Positions 25,786 through 35,298 are shown, counted from the first letter of the stretch. The stretch is DNA of 64,000 nt from Bacteriovorax stolpii (GCA_945883845.1 CAMCYI010000001.1:186001-250000), one strand, 5' to 3'. Translations and numbers: made by a program. The notes: a model not told the origin generated them from the sequence alone.

Positions 25786-26145
25786 ATGAAAACCCTCGCA
25801 TTCTCTTTTCTTCTCCTCATTTCTTTTTCTGCAATCTCTGCGGAACACGGCTACTGGGTAGAGGAATCTCTCTGCGGTGAAATTGATCCTTTTGCGATTG
25901 GAGACGCGTGCCTGGTGAACGTGGCCAACCACGAAGAGAACTTTGTTATCATTCTGGACCATGATTTTGTCATGAATGCGGTTGCGGGAGGCCTCGATCA
26001 TGCTGGCCTCCTGATTGAAAAGAAGGGCCTGCGCAAGGCCACCAAGGCTCAGTTTGCGGCCATGGATGGCTTTCAGAAGAAGCTAAAAGTGTTCACGATC
26101 GATGAGTCCTTCGTGACATTTGCCGATCTCTCTAACGAAGAATAG
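25786..26145 (+). CDS. small secreted protein, unknown
   Basis: The start at 25786 (AGGA site upstream) gives a 119-residue protein with a signal peptide (MKTLAFSFLLLISFSAISAE). A longer reading frame from 25711 would put 25 residues before the signal and is rejected. The mature part has two cysteines and many acidic residues. I recognise no family. Confidence 0.7.
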   Translation: MKTLAFSFLLLISFSAISAEHGYWVEESLCGEIDPFAIGDACLVNVANHEENFVIILDHDFVMNAVAGGLDHAGLLIEKKGLRKATKAQFAAMDGFQKKLKVFTIDESFVTFADLSNEE

Positions 26146-26151
26146 ATTTCA

Positions 26152-26175
26152 GGGCCCCTCGGGGCCCATTTTATT
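26152..26175 (+). terminator. Rho-independent terminator
   Basis: GGGCCC (26152–26157) and GGGCCC (26162–26167) pair around a CTCG loop and are followed by ATTTTATTT. It begins 7 bases after the stop at 26145. Confidence 0.75.
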
Positions 26176-26295
26176 TACTTAACTTGCGGGAAAGAGACAC
26201 TTTTACACTGTCTAAACTTTCAACAGATCACACCAAAACGACACCGAATCTCCCCCTAACCCCTTAATACTCCTTTCACCCACTGTCTAAGAAAC

Positions 26296-26311
26296 TGGCA
26301 AGCAGATTGCT
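26296..26311 (+). promoter_or_regulatory. candidate sigma-54 promoter for the subtilase gene
   Basis: TGGCA (26296–26300) and TTGCT (26307–26311) match the -24/-12 consensus, with the diagnostic GG and GC separated by exactly 10 bases. Transcription would begin near 26322, leaving about 54 bases of leader with an AAGGAAC ribosome site. The rpoN gene is in this window (44221–45675). No upstream activator site could be identified. Confidence 0.6.
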
Positions 26312-26375
26312 CTACTATTTACACAGGGATCATGACGATTCTTGGGTAGAACTTAAAACGTGGTAAGGAACGGAA

Positions 26376-27458
26376 ATGAAAAAGACAGCGAAAACACTAC
26401 TGGCTTTGACTCTTGGACTCCAGATGATGGGGGCCCAGGCACAAATTCTTACTGCTGCCCTACCAGCTGCAACAGTCACTGCTGCTACTCTTGCTTACAA
26501 TCCTGAACTTCTTATCTCTCGTTACGCTTCATGGGGTATTGACCCTGATAAACATCTCGCCTCTATTAATGTGAAAGATTCGTGGCTCAAATTCAAAAAG
26601 AACAGAGAGATCGTTGTCGCTGTTATCGATACAGGTATTCAGGCCGATCACGCTTTTCTTGTGAAGAACATCTATGTTCCAGCTGGAAAAGTTTCAGCAA
26701 TTAACTACGGTGTGGATTTCTCTGGTGAGAAAGTAACAAACACTCCGATCGATCAACACGGTCACGGAACTCACGTTGCTGGTATCGTGAAATCCATCTT
26801 TCCTGATGTTAAAATTCTTGCTCTCAAATACTACAATCCGAAAGCTTCTGGTCAGGCGAACCTCGATGCGACGATCAAAGCTTTGAAGTATGCCGTTGAT
26901 ATGAAAGTTGATGTTATTAACTACTCTGGCGGCGGTCCGGAAGCTTCTGTTGATGAGCTTCGTATTCTCAGAGAAGCTGAAAAGAAAGGTATCCTTGTAA
27001 TCGCAGCTGCAGGTAACGAGCGTTCAAACATTGACGACAAGCGCCACGCATATTACCCGGCTTCATATGGTCTCTCGAACATCATCACAGTTGGTGCTCA
27101 CGATGATGGACTGAATATCATTCCTTCTTCTAACTACGGTAAGAACTCTGTTGATATCGCAGCTCCTGGTCACCGCATCCGCTCTGCGATTCCAGGTAAC
27201 GGTGCTGGTTATATGACTGGTACTTCACAGGCAACGGCATTCGTAACTGGTGTAGCTGCACTTATCAAATCAAAGTACCCAAGAATGAAATTCGAACAAG
27301 TGAAGAACATCATTCTTAGCTCTTCTCTCAAAGTAAAAACGTTTGAAGGCAAAATCCTCGGTGCTGGTAAACTCGATGCGGCCCGCGCGATTGAACTTGC
27401 TGATAGCGTGAATCAAAAACTTACAGCTCCATCAGTTCGCAAGGTAGCAAACCAGTAA
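26376..27458 (+). CDS. subtilisin-like serine protease (S8)
   Basis: This 360-residue exported protease has a signal peptide (cleavage near residue 22), a short N-terminal segment that may be a propeptide, and an S8 catalytic domain. The triad is Asp85 (VIDTGIQADH), His130 (HGTHVAG) and Ser284 (GTSQATAFVTG), with the oxyanion Asn214 in AAAGNE. All residues needed for activity are present. A sigma-54-like promoter suggests regulated expression. It is followed 21 bases later by lnt, which may be cotranscribed or separate. Confidence 0.93.
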   Translation: MKKTAKTLLALTLGLQMMGAQAQILTAALPAATVTAATLAYNPELLISRYASWGIDPDKHLASINVKDSWLKFKKNREIVVAVIDTGIQADHAFLVKNIYVPAGKVSAINYGVDFSGEKVTNTPIDQHGHGTHVAGIVKSIFPDVKILALKYYNPKASGQANLDATIKALKYAVDMKVDVINYSGGGPEASVDELRILREAEKKGILVIAAAGNERSNIDDKRHAYYPASYGLSNIITVGAHDDGLNIIPSSNYGKNSVDIAAPGHRIRSAIPGNGAGYMTGTSQATAFVTGVAALIKSKYPRMKFEQVKNIILSSSLKVKTFEGKILGAGKLDAARAIELADSVNQKLTAPSVRKVANQ

Positions 27459-27479
27459 TTCTTCCCCTAGAATGGTGAG

Positions 27480-29036
27480 ATGAATTCTCTCCTTCGATCT
27501 TGTTTACTCACGTTGCTGGCCGGCGCACTTTATGCGCTTTCTTATCCATCTTTCATTACTCATCGTGGATCATTAATATTGGTGCTCATTGCACTTCCAC
27601 TTTTTTTGAAACAGGTTCATCAGGCAGAAAATCTCAAACAACAATTTCTTTTGGTTCTACTTTATAACCTTGGACTCAATCTCACGGGTTTCTACTGGAT
27701 CCCTCAGACGCTGCAGGACTTTGGTCAATTACCTGTTGTGGTCTCATGGGTGCTCGGAGCATTTTTCTCCCTTATCCTCCAGCCTCACTGGTGGCTCTAC
27801 CCACTCTGGCTAAAATTCAGACCGAGAGTATTTCCGTGGGCCTCAGAGCGGGGCATTCTCATTACCGCATTTCTTCTGACCATTTTCGAGCGATATGTTC
27901 CTCAGCAGTTTCCGATCTTTGCAGGTAGCCCTTGGTTTGGAATGGCACCTTATCTGGGAATGGCAAGTATCGTGAGTGTAACTGGATTCAGTTTTTTTAC
28001 TTACTGGCTCAGTATTCAGAACTCAATGATCTCTCACCTGAGTGAGAAGAAATTCCGTCCAGTCCCTTTCTTCGCGATCATTGGTTTCATTGCCTGCAAC
28101 TTTGTGATGAAAGCGGAGAAAGAGCCTTCGAAAGATTATCTGAATGCTCGCATCGTTCAGGCGAACGTCGGCAATTTCATGAAAGTCTCTTCTGAAAAAG
28201 GTGATGTGAATTCTCTCGAGACGATTAACAATCGTTACAAAAGACTTTCACTTACTGAAGGTGAATTCAAGCCAGATCTCATCATCTGGCCTGAGACGGC
28301 ATATCCGGATACTTTCTTCGGCGAGCGAACCATTCTTGGTGAAGTGTTCAAAGACGTTATCAAAAAAACCAATGCAGAAATGCTCATTGGCGGATATGAC
28401 CAGGATATGACTAAATCGATGATGGATATGTACGAGACGATCTTCAATTCGTCAGTACTCATCTCCGGGGATAAAGTAAAAACGAGTTATCATAAACAGA
28501 TCCTGATTCCATTTGGAGAAACACTTCCCTTCGGGCCTCTCAATAGTACGATTGTCGAATGGGTTCCTGCTGTTTCATTGTTTGCTCGCGGGACAAATCA
28601 TCCGAAGATGGAGACAAAAAACGGTGTACGATTTGTGACGCCGATTTGTTACGAAGTTCTTGAATCTGGTTACATGCGGGAGCTTTTAAATCAATTTGGT
28701 GAGAACAGATTGATCATAAATCATACGAATGATTCCTGGTATGGTGATACGGCCGAGCCTTATCAGCATTTGTTTCTTAGTAAGTGGCGTGCTCTTGAAT
28801 TCAACATGCCGATCATTCGCAGTACGAATACAGGTGTAACGTCTGTTGTCTTTGCAGATGGGTCTGAGTCGAAACAGCTTGGTATTGGTGAAGAGGGAAC
28901 TTTGGATGTGAAAGTTCCCCTGGGCAATGGGAAAGCGACGATTTATCAAACCTACGGTTTGTGGCCTTTTATCATGATGTTCGTATTTCTTCTGGGAATT
29001 ACCTGGTGGATAGAGAAGAAGAAAAGCCTGCCTTAA
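27480..29036 (+). CDS. lnt: apolipoprotein N-acyltransferase
   Basis: This 518-residue inner-membrane enzyme adds the third acyl chain to the N-terminal cysteine of lipoproteins. It has N-terminal membrane helices (about residues 5–210), a nitrilase-like periplasmic domain with the catalytic Glu272 (WPETAYP), Lys339 (SYHKQILIPFGE) and Cys390 (TPICYE), and a C-terminal helix (about 490–512). The positions agree closely with E. coli Glu267, Lys335 and Cys387. The 3' end overlaps that of kdsD on the other strand by 38 bases. Confidence 0.95.
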   Translation: MNSLLRSCLLTLLAGALYALSYPSFITHRGSLILVLIALPLFLKQVHQAENLKQQFLLVLLYNLGLNLTGFYWIPQTLQDFGQLPVVVSWVLGAFFSLILQPHWWLYPLWLKFRPRVFPWASERGILITAFLLTIFERYVPQQFPIFAGSPWFGMAPYLGMASIVSVTGFSFFTYWLSIQNSMISHLSEKKFRPVPFFAIIGFIACNFVMKAEKEPSKDYLNARIVQANVGNFMKVSSEKGDVNSLETINNRYKRLSLTEGEFKPDLIIWPETAYPDTFFGERTILGEVFKDVIKKTNAEMLIGGYDQDMTKSMMDMYETIFNSSVLISGDKVKTSYHKQILIPFGETLPFGPLNSTIVEWVPAVSLFARGTNHPKMETKNGVRFVTPICYEVLESGYMRELLNQFGENRLIINHTNDSWYGDTAEPYQHLFLSKWRALEFNMPIIRSTNTGVTSVVFADGSESKQLGIGEEGTLDVKVPLGNGKATIYQTYGLWPFIMMFVFLLGITWWIEKKKSLP

Positions 29037-29991
29037 AGAGATCGTGAAGTCTTAGAACACCCATAAATTTTCCATCGTCAATCACGGGCATGACTGAGAT
29101 CTGGCGCTTTGGATTTTCCATAAGCTTCAGTGCCTCGAAGGCAAGAATCGTAGAGGTTACGCTTTGAGGGGTTTTATTCATGAGATCTTTGACGGGTGTG
29201 CGGATCGCATCCGGGCTTTTGGCAAAGGCACGGCGGATATCACCTTCAACGACGATTCCGAGCAGAGTGTGACCTTTGAGAACAGCACACATGCCGACTG
29301 GTTTTTGTGTCATCGCGAGGATGGCGTCCTGAAGAGTGGCGCCATCATCAACGTGCGGGCACTCAGAAGCTGGCACAAGGAGTCTATCAACGGTCAGTGA
29401 AAGCGATTTACCGAGAAGTCCGGCAGGATGATTTACTGCGAATTTTTCACGTGAAACTCCGAGGACATTCTCATAGAGAACGGCCATGGCATCCCCTAAA
29501 GCAAGTGCCAGAGTTGTACTTGTTGTTGGAGCGAGGTCATTGATGCAGGCTTCTTTTTCAACCGAAGCATCGAGTACGATACCGGACTTGTTCGCAATCG
29601 GAGAATTAATATTACCAACGAGGGCGATAATGCGTTCTTTTGGAATCGAGACGAAAGGAAGCATGTTCAGAAGTTCTTCAGTGGTTCCTGACTTCGAGAT
29701 GAGAACGATTGCATCTGATTTTGTCACACGTCCGAGGTCACCATGCATGGCCTCAGTGGGATGAAGAAAAAATGAGGGAAGTCCCAGAGATGAAAAGGTC
29801 GCGGCGATTTTCGCCCCGATGTGACCTGACTTACCAACGCCGGAAATAATCAAACTGCCGCCTGTGAGGGCCAGAAGTTCGAAGACTTCCACCAGACCAC
29901 TTACTTCTTTGCCGGAAAGCCTTTGGGCAGCGGCCATCAGGGCCTCAGCTTCAGTGACTAATACCTGTGAAAAGAGCTTTTTATGATCCAT
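28999..29991 (-). CDS. kdsD: arabinose-5-phosphate isomerase
   Basis: This 330-residue protein has an N-terminal SIS domain (GVGKSGHIGAKIAATFSSLG, ISKSGTTEELL) and two C-terminal CBS domains (about 205–325). It interconverts ribulose 5-phosphate and arabinose 5-phosphate, the first step toward Kdo for LPS. Length and layout match KdsD/KpsF. Its 3' end overlaps lnt by 38 bases, tail to tail. Confidence 0.93.
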   Translation of the reverse strand: MDHKKLFSQVLVTEAEALMAAAQRLSGKEVSGLVEVFELLALTGGSLIISGVGKSGHIGAKIAATFSSLGLPSFFLHPTEAMHGDLGRVTKSDAIVLISKSGTTEELLNMLPFVSIPKERIIALVGNINSPIANKSGIVLDASVEKEACINDLAPTTSTTLALALGDAMAVLYENVLGVSREKFAVNHPAGLLGKSLSLTVDRLLVPASECPHVDDGATLQDAILAMTQKPVGMCAVLKGHTLLGIVVEGDIRRAFAKSPDAIRTPVKDLMNKTPQSVTSTILAFEALKLMENPKRQISVMPVIDDGKFMGVLRLHDLFKAGFSSSLSTR

Positions 29992-30041
29992 ACAGTTTCC
30001 AAATGTTCCATTTTATTTGATTCATTGATAACATAAAAGTT

Positions 30042-30563
30042 ATGAAATTTACTCTTTTTATCTTGATGATTGGGTTGGTCAGCTCTTGCGCCAGCTACGA
30101 GAAATTTCGCCAGGTCACAGAAGAACTCGAGATTCCTGCCCGCGTTTTCCGCGCTGATTACAACCAGACATGGCAGGCCGTCATTACCGTCATGAGACGC
30201 TTTGATATCGCACAACAAAACCAGGAAGCCGGATTCCTTAAAACCCGCTGGATGGATAACACTCTTGAAGTGAATTTTGCAGACTCATTCGGGTCTTCAG
30301 ATGCGGTGAAAGCGGCGAAGTATAAACTTGTTGTGAACGTCGTGAAAGGCTACAGATCTTCACGTGAAGTAACGAAAGTGACGATCTACAAACGGCAATT
30401 AGTTGAGCAGGATTTTCTTCAAGGCTGGAAAGAAGTTTCTACTGACGGTATTACTGAGAAAACACTTCTCTACCGCATCGAACGTCTGATTTCCCGTGAC
30501 AATAAATTAAAAGAGATTGATAAGGCGAGAGAGAAAGAGCAGATGGAGAAAGCAGATCTTTAA
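30042..30563 (+). CDS. lipoprotein, unknown
   Basis: This 173-residue protein has a short signal sequence ending in a lipobox-like LVSSC (Cys16). The mature part has an alpha/beta pattern (YNQTWQAVITVMRRFDIAQQNQEAGFLKTRW) reminiscent of BamC-type or similar lipoprotein domains, but the match is weak. The C-terminus is a charged helix rich in Lys and Glu. Its stop is one base from that of the convergent gene. Confidence 0.7.
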   Translation: MKFTLFILMIGLVSSCASYEKFRQVTEELEIPARVFRADYNQTWQAVITVMRRFDIAQQNQEAGFLKTRWMDNTLEVNFADSFGSSDAVKAAKYKLVVNVVKGYRSSREVTKVTIYKRQLVEQDFLQGWKEVSTDGITEKTLLYRIERLISRDNKLKEIDKAREKEQMEKADL

Positions 30564-30564
30564 A

Positions 30565-31377
30565 TCAGATCTTCTTCTTGCCGCTGTCCATTGCCACTTC
30601 TGACCAGAATTTTCTTCTCGCATCCACAGTATTCGGTGAAACCTTTCCTGTAATTTTCTCGAGTGAATAATCCAGATCATCAATGAGATCCTGATACTTC
30701 TGTTTCTGAATGAGCTTCGCGAGCGGACGACTCGCTTTTTTGAATTTCACATCACCGACAGTGCGGATAATACTTCTCACGATTGATGTGCGCTTTCTTT
30801 TTCCGAGAGCACCAGAGTAATTACTTTGGTCATACATCATCTGCCAGACATTTGGTGCCAGAGACTCAATCTTCATCTGAGAGATGTTATCGAGTGCCTG
30901 AAGACGAACGATGAGCGAAGAATCTTTCAGGGCACGGGAGTAAACAGCTTGGTATTCATTTTGTCTCAAACCAAGAAGGGCCTTAAGAGAAGCTAGTCTC
31001 ATCATCCAGTGCGGATGCTCGGCGAATTTCGCAATGAAAGGCGCTGATTTAACCCCCATCACCTGAGCGAGCAACATTGTTGCGTGCCAGCGGTTTTGTT
31101 CAGGATATTTTCCCTCTTTCATGACTTTGATAAGAATAGGTACAGCTTTCTGGCGGTGCTTGAACACGTTACGCTTCAACATGGCCATCAGCCCCGGGTA
31201 ATGAGCATCCATAGTGAACATGTTCTCAAGACGCTCGAGGGGAACGATATCTTTTTCAGCAACGGCCATTTGCTTGCCGGAAGGATCTTTTAAAAGTTCG
31301 ATTGATTTATTTTGTGACGTTGCAGAGAAGGCCTGAACCGAAATGAGGACCACAGAAAGTGACAGCAGGAATTTCAT
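30565..31377 (-). CDS. secreted HEAT-repeat protein
   Basis: This 270-residue protein has a signal peptide (cleavage near residue 19) and then repeated helix pairs of HEAT type (for example AVPILIKVMKEGKYPEQNRW, MRLASLKALLGLRQNEYQAV and IVRLQALDNISQMKIESLAP). HEAT repeats usually bind proteins. It begins 2 bases after a membrane-anchored coiled-coil protein and probably forms an operon with it. Confidence 0.75.
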   Translation of the reverse strand: MKFLLSLSVVLISVQAFSATSQNKSIELLKDPSGKQMAVAEKDIVPLERLENMFTMDAHYPGLMAMLKRNVFKHRQKAVPILIKVMKEGKYPEQNRWHATMLLAQVMGVKSAPFIAKFAEHPHWMMRLASLKALLGLRQNEYQAVYSRALKDSSLIVRLQALDNISQMKIESLAPNVWQMMYDQSNYSGALGKRKRTSIVRSIIRTVGDVKFKKASRPLAKLIQKQKYQDLIDDLDYSLEKITGKVSPNTVDARRKFWSEVAMDSGKKKI

Positions 31378-31379
31378 GG

Positions 31380-32351
31380 TTACCCCAACATTTTTTCAAA
31401 TTCTGAAAGGAGATCTTCAGAGGTTTTTTCTGGCTTCTGCTTATTCTCTGTTTCTGCTGCAAGTTCGTCAAATGCAGCTATATCATCGGGGGTTGCATTC
31501 GATGTTTCCTGCGCTTCCGGAGGCGGAGATGAAAGGAAATCTTCAAGAGCTTTCGTATCATCGTTTTCAGCTGGCTCACTCTTGTTTCCAAGATCTTCAA
31601 GGAAATCTGAGAGATCAGCTTCTTCGGCAGATTTTTTCTCAGGGGCAGAATTCTGTTCAACCGGAGCAGCATTGATAGGGAGTGCGCCTTTAGCAGCGAG
31701 AGAACGCTTGAGTTGCTCATTTTCCTGCTGGAGACGTTTTAGGTTGGCCAGGTCATCAGAAATAATTTCAAATTCTTTCAGGCGGTCACGGATTTCATCA
31801 CGCTCTTTAGTGACCATCGCGAGTTCGGCTTTAATGGCTTCATCACCAGTTCCACCTTTGGAAGCTGCCAACAAGGCTTCAAGCTCTTTAATTTTCGCGA
31901 GAGCAGCAGCAAGTTCCTGCTGAGATTTATTAAATTTATTTTCCCATTCGCGGGCCGCATTCTGGGAAGCCTGGAGTTGAGCTTCGAGAGCTGCAATCTG
32001 CGCTTTTCTCTGATTAAGTTCTTCAAGAAGAGCTGTACTCGGAGCACCACTGACTGCGAGACCGTCACCACCACTCAACTGAACTAGTGGCATCACTGAT
32101 GGAACACTTCCGATATCAAGTCCACCACCGCGGAATAGAGAAGATTTAAGCGCAGTAGAATTTTGAATAATGGAATCTAAATAATTTTTTACAACATTGG
32201 CAGGGATAGCATGTTTGAGATTGTTGTATTTGCGACGATTGGAAAACCATAGCCAGAGAAAAAGTGTGGCGATGATAACCAGAAAACCGGATTGGATAAC
32301 AAGAACCTCAGGTCCAAATTTGTCCAAATAATTAATTAAGGAATCGAACAC
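31380..32351 (-). CDS. membrane-anchored coiled-coil protein
   Basis: This 323-residue protein has one transmembrane helix (about residues 17–37), a linker, a long predicted coiled coil (about 110–230, rich in Ala, Glu, Gln, Leu) and a very acidic, proline-containing tail (about 235–323) with repeated DFL-type motifs (SDFLEDLGN, EDFLSSPPPE). The tail looks disordered and may carry short binding motifs. No family is recognised. It is coupled to the HEAT-repeat gene. Confidence 0.7.
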   Translation of the reverse strand: MFDSLINYLDKFGPEVLVIQSGFLVIIATLFLWLWFSNRRKYNNLKHAIPANVVKNYLDSIIQNSTALKSSLFRGGGLDIGSVPSVMPLVQLSGGDGLAVSGAPSTALLEELNQRKAQIAALEAQLQASQNAAREWENKFNKSQQELAAALAKIKELEALLAASKGGTGDEAIKAELAMVTKERDEIRDRLKEFEIISDDLANLKRLQQENEQLKRSLAAKGALPINAAPVEQNSAPEKKSAEEADLSDFLEDLGNKSEPAENDDTKALEDFLSSPPPEAQETSNATPDDIAAFDELAAETENKQKPEKTSEDLLSEFEKMLG

Positions 32352-32447
32352 AACCCCTCCATGGATATGAGTTCAGTAGCATAACAAATAGATGCTCTTC
32401 GTCTATTATCTAACCCATCAGAATTCTTGTCAAAGTAAAGGAAGCAA

Positions 32448-33326
32448 TTACTTGTTGAGGATCTTGATCAAGGCCGGATAGAGGGCCGGATCACTGGCGA
32501 TCACAGATGGATTGAACGGATGATAGGGCTCGCCGCTCATAGTTGAGATTTTTACTCCGGCTTCCTGGCAAATCAAAGCGGCAGCGGCCATGTCCCAAGG
32601 CTGGAGATTGTGTTCCCAGTAAGCATCGAGCATTCCGGCCGCAACATAGGATAATTCAAGGGCAGCACTTCCGAATCTTCGGATGGCCCTCACTTCTGGA
32701 AAACTTTTGAGAAGGTCTTTCTCGACTCTTTTACTCGTGAGATTGGCCGAAAGGAGCGCCTCTTTGAAGATTTTTTTCTTCTTCGTTGCCTTAAGAGGAA
32801 CGCGTACTTCCTGATCACCTATGAGCCTGATGAGGTAAGCGCCCTTTCCTTTAACTGCATAGAAGAGTTCGCAGTTCACTGGATTATAGACAACACCGGC
32901 AAGAGTTTCCTGTCCGCAGTTCAAAGCAAGACTGACACAGAAAAGTGGGATCTTATTAAAAAAATTATTCGTTCCATCGAGAGGATCAATGAGCCAGAGA
33001 AACTCCCCTTCTTTGATTCCATCAATTTTTAATGATCGAGCAAAAGAATCTTCTTCAGAGAGAATGTGATGACCAGGGTAGGATTTTTTGATTTCGGCCA
33101 TGACATATTTTTCAGAAAGTATGTCCGCTTCAGAAGCAAGACCCTGTTTACCTTTGTCAGTTACCTTTAATGGTTCCGAATAAGATCTGACGAGATGGCT
33201 GTTAAGAATCTCTCCACACTGGAAAGACCACTCAATCATATTATTCAGGAGAAGATCGAGATCAATCGTTGTTGTCTTCTTCTTCAGCTTTGGTTTTTTC
33301 TTCAATGAGTTGTTCGATGGTTTCAA
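32448..33326 (-). CDS. inositol monophosphatase family protein
   Basis: This 292-residue protein has the metal-site motifs of the family: EED (91–93), DPLDGTNNF (114–122) and WDMAAAALICQEAG near residue 243. Members remove phosphate from inositol phosphates, PAP or similar compounds; the substrate is not clear. The start is a TTG at 33326 with GAGGA nearby, inside the end of yacG (65-base overlap). The first 17 residues are very rich in Lys and may not belong to the fold. A start further downstream is possible. Confidence 0.85.
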   Translation of the reverse strand: MKPSNNSLKKKPKLKKKTTTIDLDLLLNNMIEWSFQCGEILNSHLVRSYSEPLKVTDKGKQGLASEADILSEKYVMAEIKKSYPGHHILSEEDSFARSLKIDGIKEGEFLWLIDPLDGTNNFFNKIPLFCVSLALNCGQETLAGVVYNPVNCELFYAVKGKGAYLIRLIGDQEVRVPLKATKKKKIFKEALLSANLTSKRVEKDLLKSFPEVRAIRRFGSAALELSYVAAGMLDAYWEHNLQPWDMAAAALICQEAGVKISTMSGEPYHPFNPSVIASDPALYPALIKILNK

Positions 33327-33489
33327 TTTCTTCCTCAGTCATTTTCTCAACAGGTACAGTATAAGACTCAGATAACCATTGGCCAAGATCAATCAGGCGA
33401 CATCTTTCTGAACAGAATGGCCTGAACTCACTCGAATAGTAGTTGAACTTTTTTTTACATTGAGGGCAAGTGACTTCAAGTTGTTTCAC
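33262..33489 (-). CDS. yacG: zinc-ribbon DNA gyrase inhibitor YacG-like
   Basis: This 75-residue protein has the YacG zinc ribbon CPQC...CSERC and the following RLIDLGQWLSESY, which are diagnostic of the family. YacG of E. coli binds GyrB and inhibits it. The C-terminal 30 residues are highly acidic. The start is GTG with an AAGG site; it shares GTGA with the stop of the upstream aminotransferase gene. Confidence 0.88.
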   Translation of the reverse strand: MKQLEVTCPQCKKKFNYYSSEFRPFCSERCRLIDLGQWLSESYTVPVEKMTEEEIETIEQLIEEKTKAEEEDNND

Positions 33490-34280
33490 GCCAGTACCTT
33501 CTCCCGCAGTCTACTTAAAGTTGCTATCCATTCATCAGATATTTTCAGGTCATGATCATCAAAGGACTTCACAAGTTGTAATCCATGAACAGAGTTCGTC
33601 ACAAAAACGACATCCGCCCGCAGAAGTTGTTCATAAGATGAAGCAGTCTCCTGGACACCTGAAAAATAATTCGCACCGATTTCAAGGATTTTACTTCTCA
33701 TCACACCTTCCAGAACCTGTGGGCCTATCGGTGAAGTATATAAAATATTATTTTTTACAACAAACACATTGGCCACTGTCGTTTCAGAAACAACGTCATC
33801 ATGTGCGAGAAATAAAAGGTCATCGTCACCAGGCTTTAGAAAAATCTTTCTCGCCAGGATGCTCTCAAGATACTGGCCGCACTTAAGGTAAGCTGGCCAC
33901 CAGTTTGGTCTGACGGGTGCTGCACATGAGCGAAGTTTAAGTGAAGGAAGACCAGACTCTGGCATAAGGGGTTCAGACTTAAGATGGATTTTCAGAGAGG
34001 AAATGTGCTGTGGAGAAAGGGCAAGACTACGCTGCTCCTGATCAAGATAAAGAGCTAAACGAAGGATTCGGTCACCCTTTTCCTGCTCAAGCTGAAGTTC
34101 GAGGCGGTGCTTGAGTTTAAGGCCCCAGTCCTCCTCGGGAAAAGGTCCGTATAGAAATTCTGCACCTTTCCGGAGTCTCTCAAAATGTTCTGGCCAGTTT
34201 TTGACCTGTGAATCTGTCATTCGCATCGTGGTGAAAACTGATTCACCATATAGGAACGCCCGATTCGTCTTTTCACTCAC
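33486..34280 (-). CDS. class IV PLP aminotransferase, PabC-like
   Basis: This protein of about 264 residues belongs to fold type IV PLP enzymes. It shows the N-terminal YGESVFTTMR, the lysine of YLKCGQYLESILAR as PLP anchor, and SETTVANVFVV with the conserved Glu and Asn. The set includes aminodeoxychorismate lyase (PabC), D-amino acid and branched-chain aminotransferases; the size and motifs fit PabC best. I prefer the GTG at 34280, six bases after AAGGGG, over a GTG at 34304. It runs divergently from the pantothenate operon. Confidence 0.75.
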   Translation of the reverse strand: MSEKTNRAFLYGESVFTTMRMTDSQVKNWPEHFERLRKGAEFLYGPFPEEDWGLKLKHRLELQLEQEKGDRILRLALYLDQEQRSLALSPQHISSLKIHLKSEPLMPESGLPSLKLRSCAAPVRPNWWPAYLKCGQYLESILARKIFLKPGDDDLLFLAHDDVVSETTVANVFVVKNNILYTSPIGPQVLEGVMRSKILEIGANYFSGVQETASSYEQLLRADVVFVTNSVHGLQLVKSFDDHDLKISDEWIATLSRLREKVLA

Positions 34281-34356
34281 AAAAAGCCCCTTAAAACATG
34301 GCACCTTTCAATGGTCCATGATAGCTTTAGTTCGAAGTTTCAACCTAGTTTTTTTT

Positions 34357-35298
34357 ATGATGCGACTGACAATCATTGGCTTCGGAAACCAGGCAAAATC
34401 CTGGGCACAAAACCTGAGGGATTCGGGGTTTCCGGTGATCATTGCCTTGCAACCAAATAGTCTCTCGTTTGAAAAAGTAAAGGCGATGGGATTTCATACG
34501 CTGGAGATCGGTACTCCGGAATTTTTCCTTGAAAAAGCATTTGCCCTTCTCACTCCGGATCATACCCATAAAACTTTTCTTGAAACGTACGGTTCATCTT
34601 TCAGTCATCATTCACTGATGATTTATGCTCATGGATTTTCTGTCACGGAAAGTAAGCTCGATAAAAAGTTCTCAAATCTCCATCATGTTCTCTTTGCCCC
34701 AAAAGCTATCGGCGCTGAAGTCAGGAACCAATTTCTTATCAAAGGTAAATTGGGTGCCGTCTACTCTCTGGAACATGTTCATCACAACAAAACTGAAATT
34801 GAATCATGGGTTCACGATCTCGCTCGCGCGGTCGGTATTAACATGGGACCTTATAAAACTAGTTTTGAGCGCGAAACGAAAGCAGATCTTTTTTCTGAAC
34901 AGGCCTTGCTTTGTTCGCTCATCCCCTACACGGCCGATCTGATGTTTGAGAATCTTATTCAAACCGGTGTCGAGCCTGAACTTGCTTACCTTGAATGCTG
35001 GCACGAACTCAAACTCATCATGAATGCCATGATTGATAAAGGTCCCTCAGCCTTTTTCGATCTCATTAGTCCGAATGCTCTCATCGGATCTGAAAAAGGC
35101 TTTCATCGGATCATGAACGATGATTTCAGAAAGAATGTGAGATCACTTCTTGATGAAATCGAGAGTGGGCAGTTCAATGAAGAACTCAAGAAAGCATCTG
35201 TCGAAGATCACCGCAAACTTATACGTGAGCGATGGTCTAAATCAAAACTCAATCAGACCTTCATCGATATCAACCGGGACCCTCATGAAAAAACTTAA
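34357..35298 (+). CDS. ketol-acid reductoisomerase-like protein, probable ketopantoate reductase
   Basis: This 313-residue protein is an IlvC relative. It has the Rossmann motif GFGNQAKSWAQNLRDSG, His92 in YAHGF, Lys116 in FAPKAIG, and the metal ligands Asp177/Glu181 (ADLFSEQ) and Glu213/Glu217 (YLECWHELKL). It is a little shorter than usual, and the third glycine of the dinucleotide loop is Ala. It leads a panB–coaX–coaBC–panC operon with no panE in view. IlvC-type enzymes are known to reduce ketopantoate, so this is probably its role; a valine-pathway function is the alternative. The frame runs upstream to 34111, but the conserved domain starts here. Confidence 0.78.
   Translation: MMRLTIIGFGNQAKSWAQNLRDSGFPVIIALQPNSLSFEKVKAMGFHTLEIGTPEFFLEKAFALLTPDHTHKTFLETYGSSFSHHSLMIYAHGFSVTESKLDKKFSNLHHVLFAPKAIGAEVRNQFLIKGKLGAVYSLEHVHHNKTEIESWVHDLARAVGINMGPYKTSFERETKADLFSEQALLCSLIPYTADLMFENLIQTGVEPELAYLECWHELKLIMNAMIDKGPSAFFDLISPNALIGSEKGFHRIMNDDFRKNVRSLLDEIESGQFNEELKKASVEDHRKLIRERWSKSKLNQTFIDINRDPHEKT

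Noticed and set aside
34111..34356. N-terminal extension of the IlvC-like protein
   Set aside because: The frame is open but covers the start of the divergent aminotransferase gene, and homology to IlvC begins only at 34357.
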